Source of the DNA: Phytoseiulus persimilis | Taxonomy: Eukaryota > Arthropoda > Arachnida > Mesostigmata > Phytoseiidae | DNA: 64,000 nt | Assembly: GCA_037576195.1 (NCBI GenBank) | Contig: CM075102.1 | Location: forward strand, 15,434,745 to 15,498,744 | Reading direction: 5' to 3' | Part shown: positions 1-12,600 of the stretch, piece after piece | How the letters are laid out: every line of letters starts with the position of its first letter | How positions within the stretch are numbered: the stretch's first letter is position 1 | Notes under the pieces: model-generated | What the model was told of the DNA's origin: nothing | The model's database searches: none | The model's input: the letters and a program-made list of their open reading frames with translations, nothing else | Position numbers and translations under genes: made by a program

Positions 1-2881
1 AGCGAAGAGTACCATGATTCCTCTCTGATAGGAAACTTGGATGAATTCAGTCCTCGAAGCAACTCTCGCGGTATTTCTCCCGAGTCCGACGACGCCGATT
101 GTCACCGTCTGGCTGAGTCGTCCAACGGTTCGTTCATGCATTCGTACCTGTCGTGGCGCTTTCCCAACACACCAAGAACTTGTTCAGACATGTTTTTCCC
201 TCTCCCAACATCTTCCCTGCCGCGTTTCCATGTTCTCCTTTGACAGTCGTGCAGCGCGGTGTAACGCGATTATAACATCTGGTTAATCATGAACAAGCAG
301 CGGCTGACGCTTTTAAATCAATTTGCTAATTGCCCCACCCGCCCGCCTGCCGCGCGACCCGTCCACGTTCTTGGCTGACTGACTGCTCCCTGTCGACTTG
401 AACAACGAGAGCTTTTTGCCATCGTCTCGCGCGCCTCCGGAGGTTTTCAGTTCAAAAGAGGGCAAATAGGCGGGCTTTGACGGCGACGTTGACGACAACG
501 GAGATGAGGTTCATTTTGTCCTATGCGTACGTAACTTTGAACCTTTTCCGAATCCCCAGTGGTTGGTTCGGTCGTCGGAGACCGGTGGGGATCGTCGATG
601 AACAAAACGATTGGAGTCCACGGACGTAAAATATACGGAAAAGCGGGACCCGCTCCGGAACTAGAAGCTCAGAGACAATATTTGCCGACTTCGTTCTGTG
701 CTTTTTGAGTGTTGGTATGCGTGTGTGCGTCAGCCCGGCGCCCGGGCTGAGTAAACGCTCGCCTACATCCTATAAGAAAATCACGAGGGCCAAAATCCTA
801 CCGCTGCGGCACGTTGTCCTGATTGAAGTCCTCCTCTGCGAAGGGTTTATCTCCGTTCGCTGATTAAACGGGACGGGATCCGACAGATCCTCAAAGGCTT
901 TGGACAGCAAGTGATCGCTTTTGCTGGCTTCCTGGCTGGCCGCCCGACGCCTGTTAGCTGTCTGCTACATAGACCCATCTTCAGGGCTTTCCCTACGAGT
1001 TCACTCCTGCTCACCGTCCCCAAGGCTCAAACGGCGATGGGAACGAGAATATAGGGGGAATATCTACCGTTGGAATATCACGGCCGAATTAACGGATCAC
1101 CGGACGTAGCATGGCGATGGGGGCTCGAGGTGTCCCTGGAAGTGGGCTTCAATTTTCCGGAACCGACCGCGAGGGAGGCTGGAGAACACATTCATGAAGA
1201 TAGCGTGATATCGCCATGAATCGATCCTGTATTCAGGACAAACCACTCGTCGGAGATTTTTCCCGCAAACGCTGACTTGGAACAGTGTTCCGGAGTCACC
1301 ATGCTGTCATGAATGGAGCGTGCAACTCGGGTGCTGTTCCGAAATCGTCGCCTCATGACGACGGATCAATCTCGAGCGATTGATGGAATAGTTTCAAGGA
1401 ATCACACAAACCGTTCGGGGTCAGGAAGTGCAACCTTGGCACTGACGGGGAAGTAGCGCCGAATACTAGCTCTTCATTTATGACCCGCGGACTAGGAGCA
1501 AAACTATGTTGGAGAGCCGTCGAGATCGACGGAGTGAGGTTGTTTTCGTTGGTCCTGGTTCTTGACTCCTCCGCGGCAGAAATGGTTCCGACTGCAACAG
1601 CGATCGCCTCGCGACCATTAGGAGCCGCAGAAACCCTGCCGTCCCTCATCCCCGCGGCTTTCTGTCCGTGCCACAGTTGCTATAGAGCGGAAGCCTCGCA
1701 CGACGATGAATATGCGCGTTGTGAAGCCCACGACGCGCCTTCGCAATCTTGTTCCGCGGCGCATTTAGGTCTAATACACGGTCTCGCTCGCCCAACAGCC
1801 CTCTACTCCGCTCGCTGACTCGCTTCGGCAGGATAGTTTGTTCAGGGAAGCGGTTCGAGGTAGTTTGTTGTTTCTTCGGTTGGACGTACTTCGGCTGCAC
1901 GCGCGCACGCGATCCTTGCCCCCATTACTTGGTCGCTCACCCGGCCGCGCAAAAGCTGTAGGCATAGGCCGCTAGCTTGCATCCGCGCTTCTGGCTTCAT
2001 CTATCTTTTTTCTGTTCCTACTCGACCTGCGTTTGAAGCTTCAGCGGAGGACAAGCCCGGTCTGAAGATTAATTTCGATTCCACACAGCGGCCCGCGCCT
2101 TCCATCAAGAAGAGCTAGCGGTCTATGAACAGTCAGTCAATCAGTCACCAGCAAGACTCGAGACGCTGCGTCCTTCAACCATACACTCACTCAGATTCGG
2201 CCATGCAGGACGGAGCGACCGAACGACGCCCGCTCGATAGATAGGCAGACAATGCTGTCGGCGGCCGGCATGACGAATTAATGGATTCTAATACGCTTCG
2301 CCATGCTCAGATAACAATAACAATAACAGTCCTCCTCGTCATCGTCAACGAATCCTTATTTCCATGCGACAGAGCGGCTGCATATCAAATCTAGCGCACA
2401 GACGATGGGGAATGCTCAGACGTCGTTCCTCTTCGGGAAGCTGTTGGGACAACAGTTGGAACACACACGGATAATCCCGAAATAAAGGATTCGGTGTCGA
2501 GGTACGATTTTATTCGTTGACTCAATGTACAGATATGAACTGTGGCATTAGGAACAGACGACGGCGCGGATCAACCAACTGGAGGCGGCGCGGACAACCA
2601 GACGCAAAGCTCACACACCGCGCACAGAGGGTTCTTTATACAGGGTACCGAGATTTGCGAGACGCAAACGTTGGACGCACACTTCCAGCAACGATTGCGA
2701 ATAATGATCGGTGAGTGCGCTCCGTGGAGACGAGGTCACGCGTACCCGGCCTAGCATCGCGCGGTTTGAGCGATAATTGCGCCCACTGGCCACCGATCGC
2801 GCATAGTCGTTCTGATGCCGTTCGACTATCTTCGCTTCGCTGTGAGCATTTTTTGTGCCTGTGCATCAAGATTACGATCCT
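1..2881. other. non-coding or unassigned stretch
   Basis: I see no gene I can support here. Open frames are short (up to about 110 codons), overlap on both strands and lack signal peptides, recognisable domains or phase-matched splice sites. A short (AAC/AAT)-type microsatellite lies near 2,310-2,330. The last few hundred bases probably include the 3' UTR of the minus-strand gene that follows: a minus-strand AATAAA lies at 2,509-2,514, about 370 bp beyond its stop codon. Confidence 0.5.
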
Positions 2882-3616
2882 CTACTTTCCTCTTCCGTAG
2901 GAGCTTCCGACGTGGTGTCGCGCACCCCACCGATAGTTCCCATCGTAGTCAGTTCGGACGTAGGTGTGAACAGGTCCCACAACGCCGCCGCCGTGACTTG
3001 ACCTCCTCATGCGGTTTAAAATTGGATCGAGGGATCGCCGCATCCGCCGGTGTGGTTCAACTTTTACCTCGACTTTGTTCGAGCTGTTTCCTTCTTGGCT
3101 GTCATCTGGAAACAATCGACGGAGCTTGATCATGACGGAATTCACGCAAATCGCTCTCCTCTCTTATTCGGACTGTTGGTCGGATACTTGGTTCGTTCCC
3201 GGATCGAGGTCGTCTGAGTCTTACCATCGCGCTCGATGGTGGAAACATATTCCGGCTGGGGTCTGCTCTCGTCTCCTCCGAAATCGTCGTCTCCATCGGC
3301 TGGAGAATCTTCACCGTCGTCGTCGCCTCCGTCAGCGGGCGCATCGTATCCGTCGTCCCCACCGTCATCGGCGCCGTAAGCTCCGTCGCCTGTGCGGAGA
3401 GCAAGTGAGAGTTGTATGAGTTGGTGTATGTGTCACCTAAAAGCCTCATGCATAATCCATATGCACCGATCATAATCATCAACGGGAGCGGCGTCAAGGC
3501 GGATGGAAGCCGCGGCCGCGACGGGAATATTTACCATCATCGTCGTCCTGAGCTCGAACCACGCTCACCAAGAGCAGGACAACAAGCAGGAATGATCCAG
3601 TCGCGAAAACCCTCAT
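2882..3616 (-). CDS. secreted acidic, cuticle-type protein (three exons)
   Basis: Three exons join in phase: 3616-3535, 3389-3225 and 3105-2882 (introns of 145 and 119 bp, all GT-AG; both junctions are phase 1). They encode 156 residues. Exon 1 is almost exactly a signal peptide, MRVFATGSFLLVVLLLVSVV followed by RA and then QDDDD. Exon 2 is a low-complexity acidic region rich in Asp, Gly and Ala (about residues 24-70). Exon 3 starts with a basic stretch containing dibasic RR sites (about 100-120) and ends with a compact motif, GPVHTYVRTD then W-G-A-R-H-H-V-G, before a Gly/Ser/Tyr-rich tail and TAG. From memory this terminal motif resembles small cuticular proteins of ticks and spiders; that assignment needs a search. 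It is presumably exported from epidermal cells into cuticle. A TATA box lies about 60 bp upstream of the ATG. The exons are too short and interrupted to show as one long frame, but the three matching junctions make a chance arrangement unlikely. Confidence 0.8.
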
Positions 3617-3674
3617 CTCGTTTTGGGTTGCAACCACTGTTCTACAACGCTCGATTGTTTGCGTCGCCCGTCGG

Positions 3675-3684
3675 CTTAAATATC
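3675..3684 (-). promoter_or_regulatory. TATA box of the secreted-protein gene
   Basis: On the minus strand this reads GATATTTAAG, about 60 bp upstream of the start codon at 3616. That would place transcription start near 3650 and give a short 5' UTR. A TATA promoter suits a tissue-specific, strongly induced gene such as a cuticle-protein gene. Confidence 0.6.
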
Positions 3685-6600
3685 GCTGCGGGAACCGATC
3701 GCGCGGAACCGTGTGAGAGGAAAGAGGAGAGAACTGGGTGTTCTGTCTGTTGTCAAACTTCTTTGGACGGTCCGATGACCCGATAGATGGTGGGACGAAC
3801 GGACCGACGGACGGACAATGACCACGTCGAAGGAAACAGCCACAAGAGAAAAGGAGCCTGCATCTTTCACACGAATTGCTCTACAGCCCTCCCAAAAACG
3901 GAGTTTCGAAAAAAAAACTAGCGGTTTTTAGTCTTCTGATTCTCTTCACCTAACCAGCGGAGCTGCTCCGAAATTTTGTAATGTCATTGTTCAGTTCTAT
4001 GAGCGAGTTTCGCTTCGAGGTTTGTGGATCACTGTGGGTTATAGCTCTGTGTAATCGCGCGAGCACTTCAGGCCTAGCGATCTGGACTAATTAACTTACT
4101 GGGGTGGACCCGACCCGAATGCTCGAGATGTCGACGAGAAACGACAAGAGATCACATTAAATCAGTGTTGAAAATCCATGTCGGAAACCTGGACATAATT
4201 CCTTTCGGTATGCGCTCCATGAGTCTCACGAATCTTCGACCCATGCGCCATCCGAGGAACGAGAATTCATGCTCCTCGACGGACATAGACGGTGGTCTCC
4301 TCCGTAGACTCGTATGTGAGCTGATGTAGTGAGCTTTGAAGGGCATCTTTTATATCTACGCGAAAATAACGAGACGTCGATCGGAGTCAGGGAGCTGAAT
4401 CACCAAGAATCGCGCTTTGAAAACCGCGATATTCAGAGCAGTCTTTCCGAGTGTTTACTGAAACCAGGGAAGGATCGTAGAGCTTTGATTGTAATGTTCC
4501 TACACCCGAGAGTTCAGCGCGGGTGTGAAGCGAAACATCCCTAAGGTTCTCGTTCTCTGCTTGCGGGATGCGATTGTCTCTCCGGAAGCTGAAATATGAT
4601 CCGTCCCCCATGTCACAGTTCACCCGATTGGTGATGTCATCCTCCCTGTTCTGAGCGGTAGGTATTTCTGGAAGTCCCCGCGGCCGGGCAGGACTTCGGT
4701 CATATGGTAACACAGCTCTTTGGGTCTTCTTTGTTCCAGCTCTTGATGCCAGGGAAAAGACATTCTGTCCATTGTACGCCGGTGCTGTTATTTCCCCGTC
4801 TTTCCTTCCAGCTGGCAACTCGGGTGCACGAGCCAGGCATGTCGTACGTTCTCCTATTCTACATGTCCGTGGTGAGTTGCCCTCCCACTTTCGGAACGAG
4901 CGAGCTGTGACAGCCGCGGATCGTGACGTCGAGGCAGCTGGATATCATTGAGCGAACCGACTACATGTACCACTTGACCATCTCGAGAAATTGGCCGTCG
5001 CGGGAATCGAGCCCGTAGTGTAACTCGCTGAACTTGGCCTCTACTGAGGCTGGCTCTCCGCCGCTCAAGCACCGAGGACATCTCCAGAGGGTCAAAGGTT
5101 TCCAGGGTGTTCACCTGACTCGATGCCCCAACTCAATCCAACAGCAGCGAGAATGCGTGGTGTGGAACGTAGATAACTCTCTTCGTTCCGGATAAGACAT
5201 GAATATAACAATGACTCATCATCCCCAATCCTTGATCCTCGCCGTTCAACTAATATCATCGTAATGATAACAATGACACATGACTGTCCTCGCGCGTCGC
5301 AACTCCCCCCCCCCCGAAGCTTCTGGATTGCCATTTTTCACTCAGATTTTCGTTCTCTGGGGAGGAAAAAGTAACGAGAAGGAACTTCCAGCCGGGAAGG
5401 ACGAACGAGCTGAGCGAAAGTGAACAGATTTTGAAATCCCGGACAGCTCGTCGTTATGTGAGCCGATTGCGTCGAACGCTAGAAAACGAGAACCAGGTTT
5501 CTGTCAAAAAATTTTCACCATCTGTTCAACGGAAGGCCGACGTGTTCGCTTTCGACATCACTCACCAACCTCCGTCGACGCCGCGCTGCCCGGCGGATCT
5601 CATATGACGTCTCGTGACGAAGTCAGCTGAATTTCAAAGCAGTTCAAGCGTTTTCGGCCGGAATCGAAGTCAAACGCAACCCCAAGCCCAGAAGCGAAAA
5701 TAAGAGAGAAGCTGGAAGAAGAAGGAAGCCGTCTGGCCGCACCCCTCCCGGCAGCGACCGGGGCAAAAGGAGCAGCGGTGCTCTCTATGCAAACTCATGG
5801 CTGGCTCACACTGAGTTTGGGAAAACTTCTTCGGTCCCAGCTTTATCGTTCACTGCCGGGCCATTTTCCATGGGTTTTGCATACTCCCGCTGCTACGGGC
5901 TCGTTATTAGATTGAAATTACCCGATTCGTTTTGTTTACCAAGCAGGGCCGATTTTCGCAATCAACTCCAAAGGTCGATCATCGTGACTTGTTTATCAGC
6001 GAGATTGCGAACCTATCCTCCGATGTGATCGACTGACTCGTATTGGTAGTTGGTTTTCCTTGGAGCCCGCAATACCACGGATGTTGACGCGGATTAGGGT
6101 GAAACGCAAGAAAAACGGGGACATTCCTCACATGGATTCTCCCCGCTCACTCTCTCAATGATGAAATTGCTGATTTTCATCCACTTCACGATTCGGTGCT
6201 GTCGAAACCCGCAAACGAGCCGACCATCCCAATCCTGACCTCGCCGTTGATGATGAGCCTTTTCGACCCTTGAGCTACATCGAAACCAACGACGAAGAGA
6301 TATCTTTCAAGATATTGCTTGTAGCAGATGGTCAGCGCTTCCTCCCGTCTGACCCCACCACCTCGAGCCCTCCCGCCGCAAAATGAGTCTGTTCGATTTG
6401 CGGAGGATGGAAGAGTTTCCTACTCCAAGTACAGATGCGTAGCTATCTTTTCATTTTGTGGAAGCTCGGATTTCCGTTGACAGAGCGGTGCAGCGTCACA
6501 TTCGGATCCGGATGACCGACGAGTGGTTGTCGCGGTCTGAGTCACACTCGTACATTGGCATACGGTGCCGAAAACACATGCAGGTTTTCTCGAGCGAGGA

Positions 6601-9600
6601 GTCGAAACGTTGATTGCAATCTCGACCCGTACGGTCGACAACGCTTCTGTCTTCCGCTAACGCTCCTGCTCCGAGAGTGTTTTTTGTGGCTCCCGTGCTC
6701 TCCAGGCGTGTGCCAAAGTCACCGACCCGGAATCCCAGGCCATGGCCGGCCTACCTTCGCCACAGTCTGGAAATGCCCAACTGGGTGTAGAAGACACCGA
6801 AATACCTGAAATAGAACAGTTCGGCGGTACGGGGAATGCATCGGCTGTATCACACGGTCCGTCAAGGACATATGAACTTTGACATTCCGGACGTCTCTGA
6901 AACTCAAGAGTTTTCAAAAACAGTCGCAACTCCACGAGTCGGTCCAGCTTTTCGGAAGAGGCTGCCTCTCCGAGAGAGGCAATGTAATACTACACGATTC
7001 CGTCCGCCGTCTCTTTGGAAGAGCTTTGAATTGCATTATATCGAATCCTGGCGGTCCTGTAGGATAGGAAGACTCATCAGATATGAACGAGGGGTAATAG
7101 ATGCGGACAAGAGAACTCTCCTAATCGGAGGGGACGCTGTTGATATCAGACATGGTCAATTCCTGATGGCCTGAGCGAGGCTCACATCGAGGGCGAGGCC
7201 CCAGATGGTCGAGGGACGCGGGTCTCGGGGCAATTATGTCCGAATTTGGCTCGACGTCCAGCTCCATCCCATGCTCCCTCTCCTCTTCCCGCCGGCTGGG
7301 TATTCTTCTCATCCTCAAACATTCCGACGCTCTCTCACACAGACAGACCCCCACGCACCAGCAGGCTCCCCTCTTTCTCTCTTCCTGTTCTGTATCACAA
7401 GTATCTTTTATGCACGAGCGAGCGCTCCCTGTGAGTGGATCGCTTCTCTCAGAAGGATCTCCAAAGCGGCTCACTTGACCAATCAATTAAGTTTGAGAAA
7501 GCCCTCTTTTGAATTCGAACGCTTCCTCACTCGCCCTCCGTTTGCTGAGTCCGTATCGGTTCCAAGCAGACAAGCCGCGGACTCGGGGACCTCGTTACTC
7601 ATTATGCGATTTGGTATTTTGTGCGACAACCTGAAGAGCGTGGCTGCTATGCTGTCTTCCGCGGACACTCACTTCCGTGGATAGTTGTTTACAACAAGCT
7701 CCGAGAATCCATCGCAGGAGTCGTCTGCCGCGTCGCTGCCGGAACACTGATGTGAGGCTCCGACCGTGCCCGCGAGAACTCTGGGAATCCTCGGCTCGGA
7801 AGCCCCTGGTCTCAGACGGGGAAGCGAGGATGAATGGATGATCTTTCCGAACCGAGAAACTCCCCGTTAGAAATGACCTTCCAGAGAGGGAAAACTAGTT
7901 GCACCCGCCCCCGGCTCGGTCGGAGGAACGTCGGATCTCTGGAGGAGCACGAAACTACCGAATCCTCTCCTTCGTGAAATTGCGAATCGACAGGGAACTC
8001 GAGCCCGGACGTGTCTTGTCGTGGTGTGGGAACGATCGGGTTCTCTCGCCGCGAAATACCAGACAACGCGTCATCCTCACTGTCCATGGAGCGACAGCAC
8101 GCCGTTGGTCAGAGGCAGCAATTACAGACCAGATTGACGTCCGTCACCATCGGCCGAGCAACAACACGAGAGCGACCTCTGACGCGTCACCGAATCGCTC
8201 GATCGAGCCGAACAGGGAAGGAAGCGGGATTGCATATCAGATCATCGTTGTTTTCTCTCTGCAGTCCTCAGACAGAGGAGTCCGCCCTGCAGGACTCGCT
8301 TCCGAAGAACATTAAGGCTGACGTGGAGCGGAGCTGGTCAACAGCGAGGCGAGCAGGCAGGCGTTCGTTTCCGGAAAGCTGCTGAAGTTCTTTTGTTGAA
8401 GGTGCACCCCGAACGTCGACTTCGTTCAAGATGACGAGCCGATCACGCGTTCGACTCTGCCTTCCTGTGACAGGACTCTTGTCAGTTCCGGGTCGAAGAT
8501 TCTTTCCCACTCAGAACGTTCGCGATCACCCCGCGAAATGCTGCTTTCAGGACGGAGGGATGATTCCGGAACATCCTGTGAGAAATTGCCGATTCTGTCA
8601 CCTGCTGAACATGATGACCCGTGCCACGTGATTGTGGAGCAATTCGGCGATTTCGGCAAGCTTTGATCATCTTGCAGAATTATTTTCGCAAAACCAACGC
8701 GATTCGCGTGTCAGCGCGAAGAATGAAAATCAGCTCACCCGATCCTCACATTTGATAATCGGGAAGCTATACCAAACGAGATGGATCGGCAGGCTGTCAC
8801 ATCTTATTCTGTTACCGTACTAATTCATTTGGAAATAGTGAGGCGCCGCTGACCCTCTGGAGGAGTCTGGCATAACTCTGTTCGATCCAGCGAAGGGTCA
8901 CGGTAGCATGGAGATCTGAGATCTGGTTCAGATGCGATCAAATTTCCTCTCGAGATCCATTTAGGCGATAGGTGCGGCCGCCGCTCGCTCGCGCACGCTG
9001 ATGATGATCTTGGATTTGCCTGAAAGTTTGATCGGTATCGTGACGGCACGGGGGAGCACCGCGAGCGGCTCTCGATGATTAATGAGGCTCCGCTGGCGAA
9101 AATGTTTTTAATGGGGGTCGGGCGTGGAAATCAGCAAGTTTTCACCGGGTTCAAGTTTAGCGGCAGCAGACTACCGCAGTTGCGGGCAGATTAACCTCGA
9201 GCCTCACGTGGTCGAGAAGGCGGTGACATCCACTCGGGGAAAAATTGAGTTAATCGGAAGGGAGCGGAGGGGAACGACCGCCAGAAGGGCGGCGGGGAGC
9301 GGAAGGTGTTCACTCGGAGAAATACGACCAAGTGGGGCATCGGGACGACGGCGTCAAGGGGGATAAAAATAAGGAACAGAGAAGGACGTTGAGTGGGAGG
9401 AGGAAACGACGGGAACGAATCTCCAGTTGAGATTCGGAACGGACTCGAGGAGATTGGGAGGGCCGAGCAGCGTTAGCTGTAGATGGCGAGAGCTGTTCTC
9501 CCTCAATTTGGAAACGAAATTAGATGGATTTATTAAACGAGCTTTTCAGCTTACTCGATCTCCGGAGACAGAACAAAAGATAGCACTGGTGGCGGCGTTA

Positions 9601-12600
9601 CCGCACCGAGCGCAGAGGGGTGTGCCCGTCTTCTCGCCCAAGTTCCCCCTCGTCCCGTCCGATATTCGTTCTCTTCTTCTCTTCCTATTCTTGGCTAGTC
9701 GGAATCAAGGGCCCTATGGCCTGAGCAGGTGTCACCAAACTTTGCCCATAACGCTCTGTCGAGCAGCTTCTAGGTGAGATGACCCTCCGCGCAATCTCGG
9801 TTGTGCTCTGGGCCAGCTTTGAAACCGGGGCCGTGGACGATATTCCAACATCGAGTTCGGGCTTCATTCGAAAATCGACCGAACGACAACTGCTCCAGAA
9901 GGACAGATGGTCTCAGCTGGCGCCACGGAATCGACGATCGGCAGATGCATCGGAGGTATTGACATTGGGATGAGACGTCAGCATCAGCGGCAACAGCGAC
10001 TATTGCGTCCACAACAACAAACCTTCGAGGACGACAATACCATCAACAGCGACGCTATGCCAGCAGCGACGGCACACCACGGTTACAATAAGAGCAACAC
10101 GAATCGGTGATGGCACAGCGGATGCCGAGGGAACGCGACGGGAGAAGTCTCGGGCGCAGAGAGGATGAATCATTTCGTCATACAGGGACTGAAAGAAACG
10201 ATTCGATCCGATCAAGACGTCTTGCAATCTGCGACGAAAGGGAATGCCATTCGGATGAACGTCACTTATCCGACTCGACGCGGACGGTCGAGGCTTGAGA
10301 AGCCCAGCAGTGATCGGAACTCCGAGAGCCCAAACCTGTTTTCCAGAACTCCGGATCACTCAACCTACGAGCTGTCAAGAGGATGGAGACGATTATCTTC
10401 TCGCGGGATGTCGGAGCGTCTGGTTAGCAGACGAAAGATTCTATGCTGTTCGACTGAGTCCACAGACGGACGAGGTGCTTCTGAGCCCCAATTCGCGATC
10501 GTCGGTTGCGTGCGAACGGTTCCCGGAACCGTGACAGTTCAGAGAGATTGCAAGAGTTTCCATCAAAGCGGCATATCCATCTCGTTCCCATTGGATAAGG
10601 TCAATCACTGTGACCTGTGCTTGCAGAGCCTCCTCGCCGTTCCGACGGGTGATTAATGAAGGAGTGCCTACCAATACCAAAGCCTCGCAGACAATCTCCT
10701 GGAATGTTCCGACTTCCGCTCGAGACTCAGTTCCACGCAACCCGCATCGCGCGGTTGGATGAAACCACGATCAGGGATCCAGGGGCCGGGAAACCCGAGT
10801 TCGAAACCCAAATCATTCGATGCTTCTTTGCTTCGCGGGTTTCTGAAGCACGATCAGAAACGCGAATCGGGCTCTCTGAGCTGTCGATGAGCCGGGTTTT
10901 CTTCTTTCGTAGCGGAATCCCGGTTTCTCTGTAGTTGCGGGAGCTGCGGGTAAAATCCTTTCTCGCAGTGAGCGACTCCTCGACTCAACGCTCTTCCGAC
11001 GGCTCCTGCCCGCTTTCGCTCACTCGCCTGCATAGCGAGCCCCTCAAGGGTATGCGTTGCTGAATATCCTACGCTTCACCTGTTCCTCGTGATTAAAATT
11101 CTTACGAGGATTTCAACAAGACTACGATGCTCTTGATCCTCCACTGCAGGTAAACATCACGCTCAGCCTGCGCTCGACTGAGCACGCCGACCGCTGCCAC
11201 CGCCCGACCGCTCTCGCGTGCCTTTTCCGCAAGCGCCTTTCGATGTCTTGATCCCGGCCTTCCAGGCTCTCCGACCGTCTCCTCGGGTTACGTCTCGGAG
11301 TCGTGGCGAATTTACGTGTCGACAACCTCCCTACAAGCTAGCTGCCGCGCGTGCTGTTCGGTAAGGTGGTGCAATATTCACCATTATTCTCGGTTTAACC
11401 TGCATGCCGTAGTACCTGATAACGACTACGGCCACGTGCACCGCTCCCTAGTCCCGTCTTTTTCCCTCCGTCCTCATCTGAGTCCAACGGTCCGGGTTTT
11501 CGAAACGCGCGTTCTCAGAACCCTCCGAGTTGAGCCTCCTGCGCCGCTTGAGATCGGGTGTAGCTTGCGACGTAACCCAAGGAACGATTTCCGTCACTTA
11601 AGCGGCAACCCCCACCGCGCAGCAGACAGACGCAGTGTACAAACAGAAAACCGGACGGGCCGTTGGCCGGACAAGCGGACGGACGAAGTGGCGAACGCCG
11701 TTGACGGCGGCAGGACGTGTTGCTGGCCCGCAACGGCTCGACCACCAGTGGCGGAGCCAACTTCAAACCGAAGCGAATTCGTCGCGAAACTCCCGCTGAG
11801 TGAGTGGCTGGGGGCTTGCGCACGCGACCGGTCGACCAACCGAGTGAGCAAGTGAATTCGACCAAAGCAAACCAGGCGAGCAAGCGCCAAAGTGCCGTCC
11901 CAAAGGACGTTGAGCAGGGTGCTGAATTTGAAAGCGTGCAATCTGTCAACTTGGAAGAACCACCGCCGCCATCGCCTCCGAACGAACGACTGACGAAGCA
12001 GCGAGCAGACAAACAGACAGTCAAACAGAGAGACTCACGCGCCCCTCGACACCCTCGCGTGCTATCGAGACTACTCAAACAGTTGCCCAACGACGGTGCT
12101 AGTTGAGTCGACGTTGTTCTCCTTGTTCGCCGACTGTACCGGTGGCAACGCAGACAGGACCAAAATAAGCAAACCATCTGGCAGACGGACAGATTCCCAG
12201 AATGATGTTATTCAAGAAGCAAGTTCTTTAGACTGGAGGGCTTGCGAGATTCTGGTCTTCACGAAAGCGACGAGAACAACACCAACGACGACGACAATAA
12301 CACAGCGAGAACGGAGCCGGCAGAATCGAGAAGAAGAGGAAACCACGGAGGGAAGGAGAAGCCAGCCCTGTTCTCCAGCCCCGAGGATCAGACACACACC
12401 AACAACGACGTGCAGGCCCGAGTCGCTTTGAATAAAATCTCAATATCCTTCTTTGGTTTCAAAATCCATCCATCCATCGATTCGTACGTTCGTCTATGCC
12501 TCTTTGCGACCATCCGATTGATTTATTCTCCTTTCTCGTCCCCCCCCCCCCCCCCCAATCCGATCCCCCAAGGAGAGGAAGACCGAGGCCCAACTTCGTC

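Noticed and set aside
11515-12177. 220-codon minus-strand open frame, the longest in the first 25 kb
   Set aside because: The composition is low-complexity (Ser, Arg, Cys, Leu), the other strand is open over the same bases, and there is no leader, domain or splice context. It looks like a chance frame in GC-balanced DNA.
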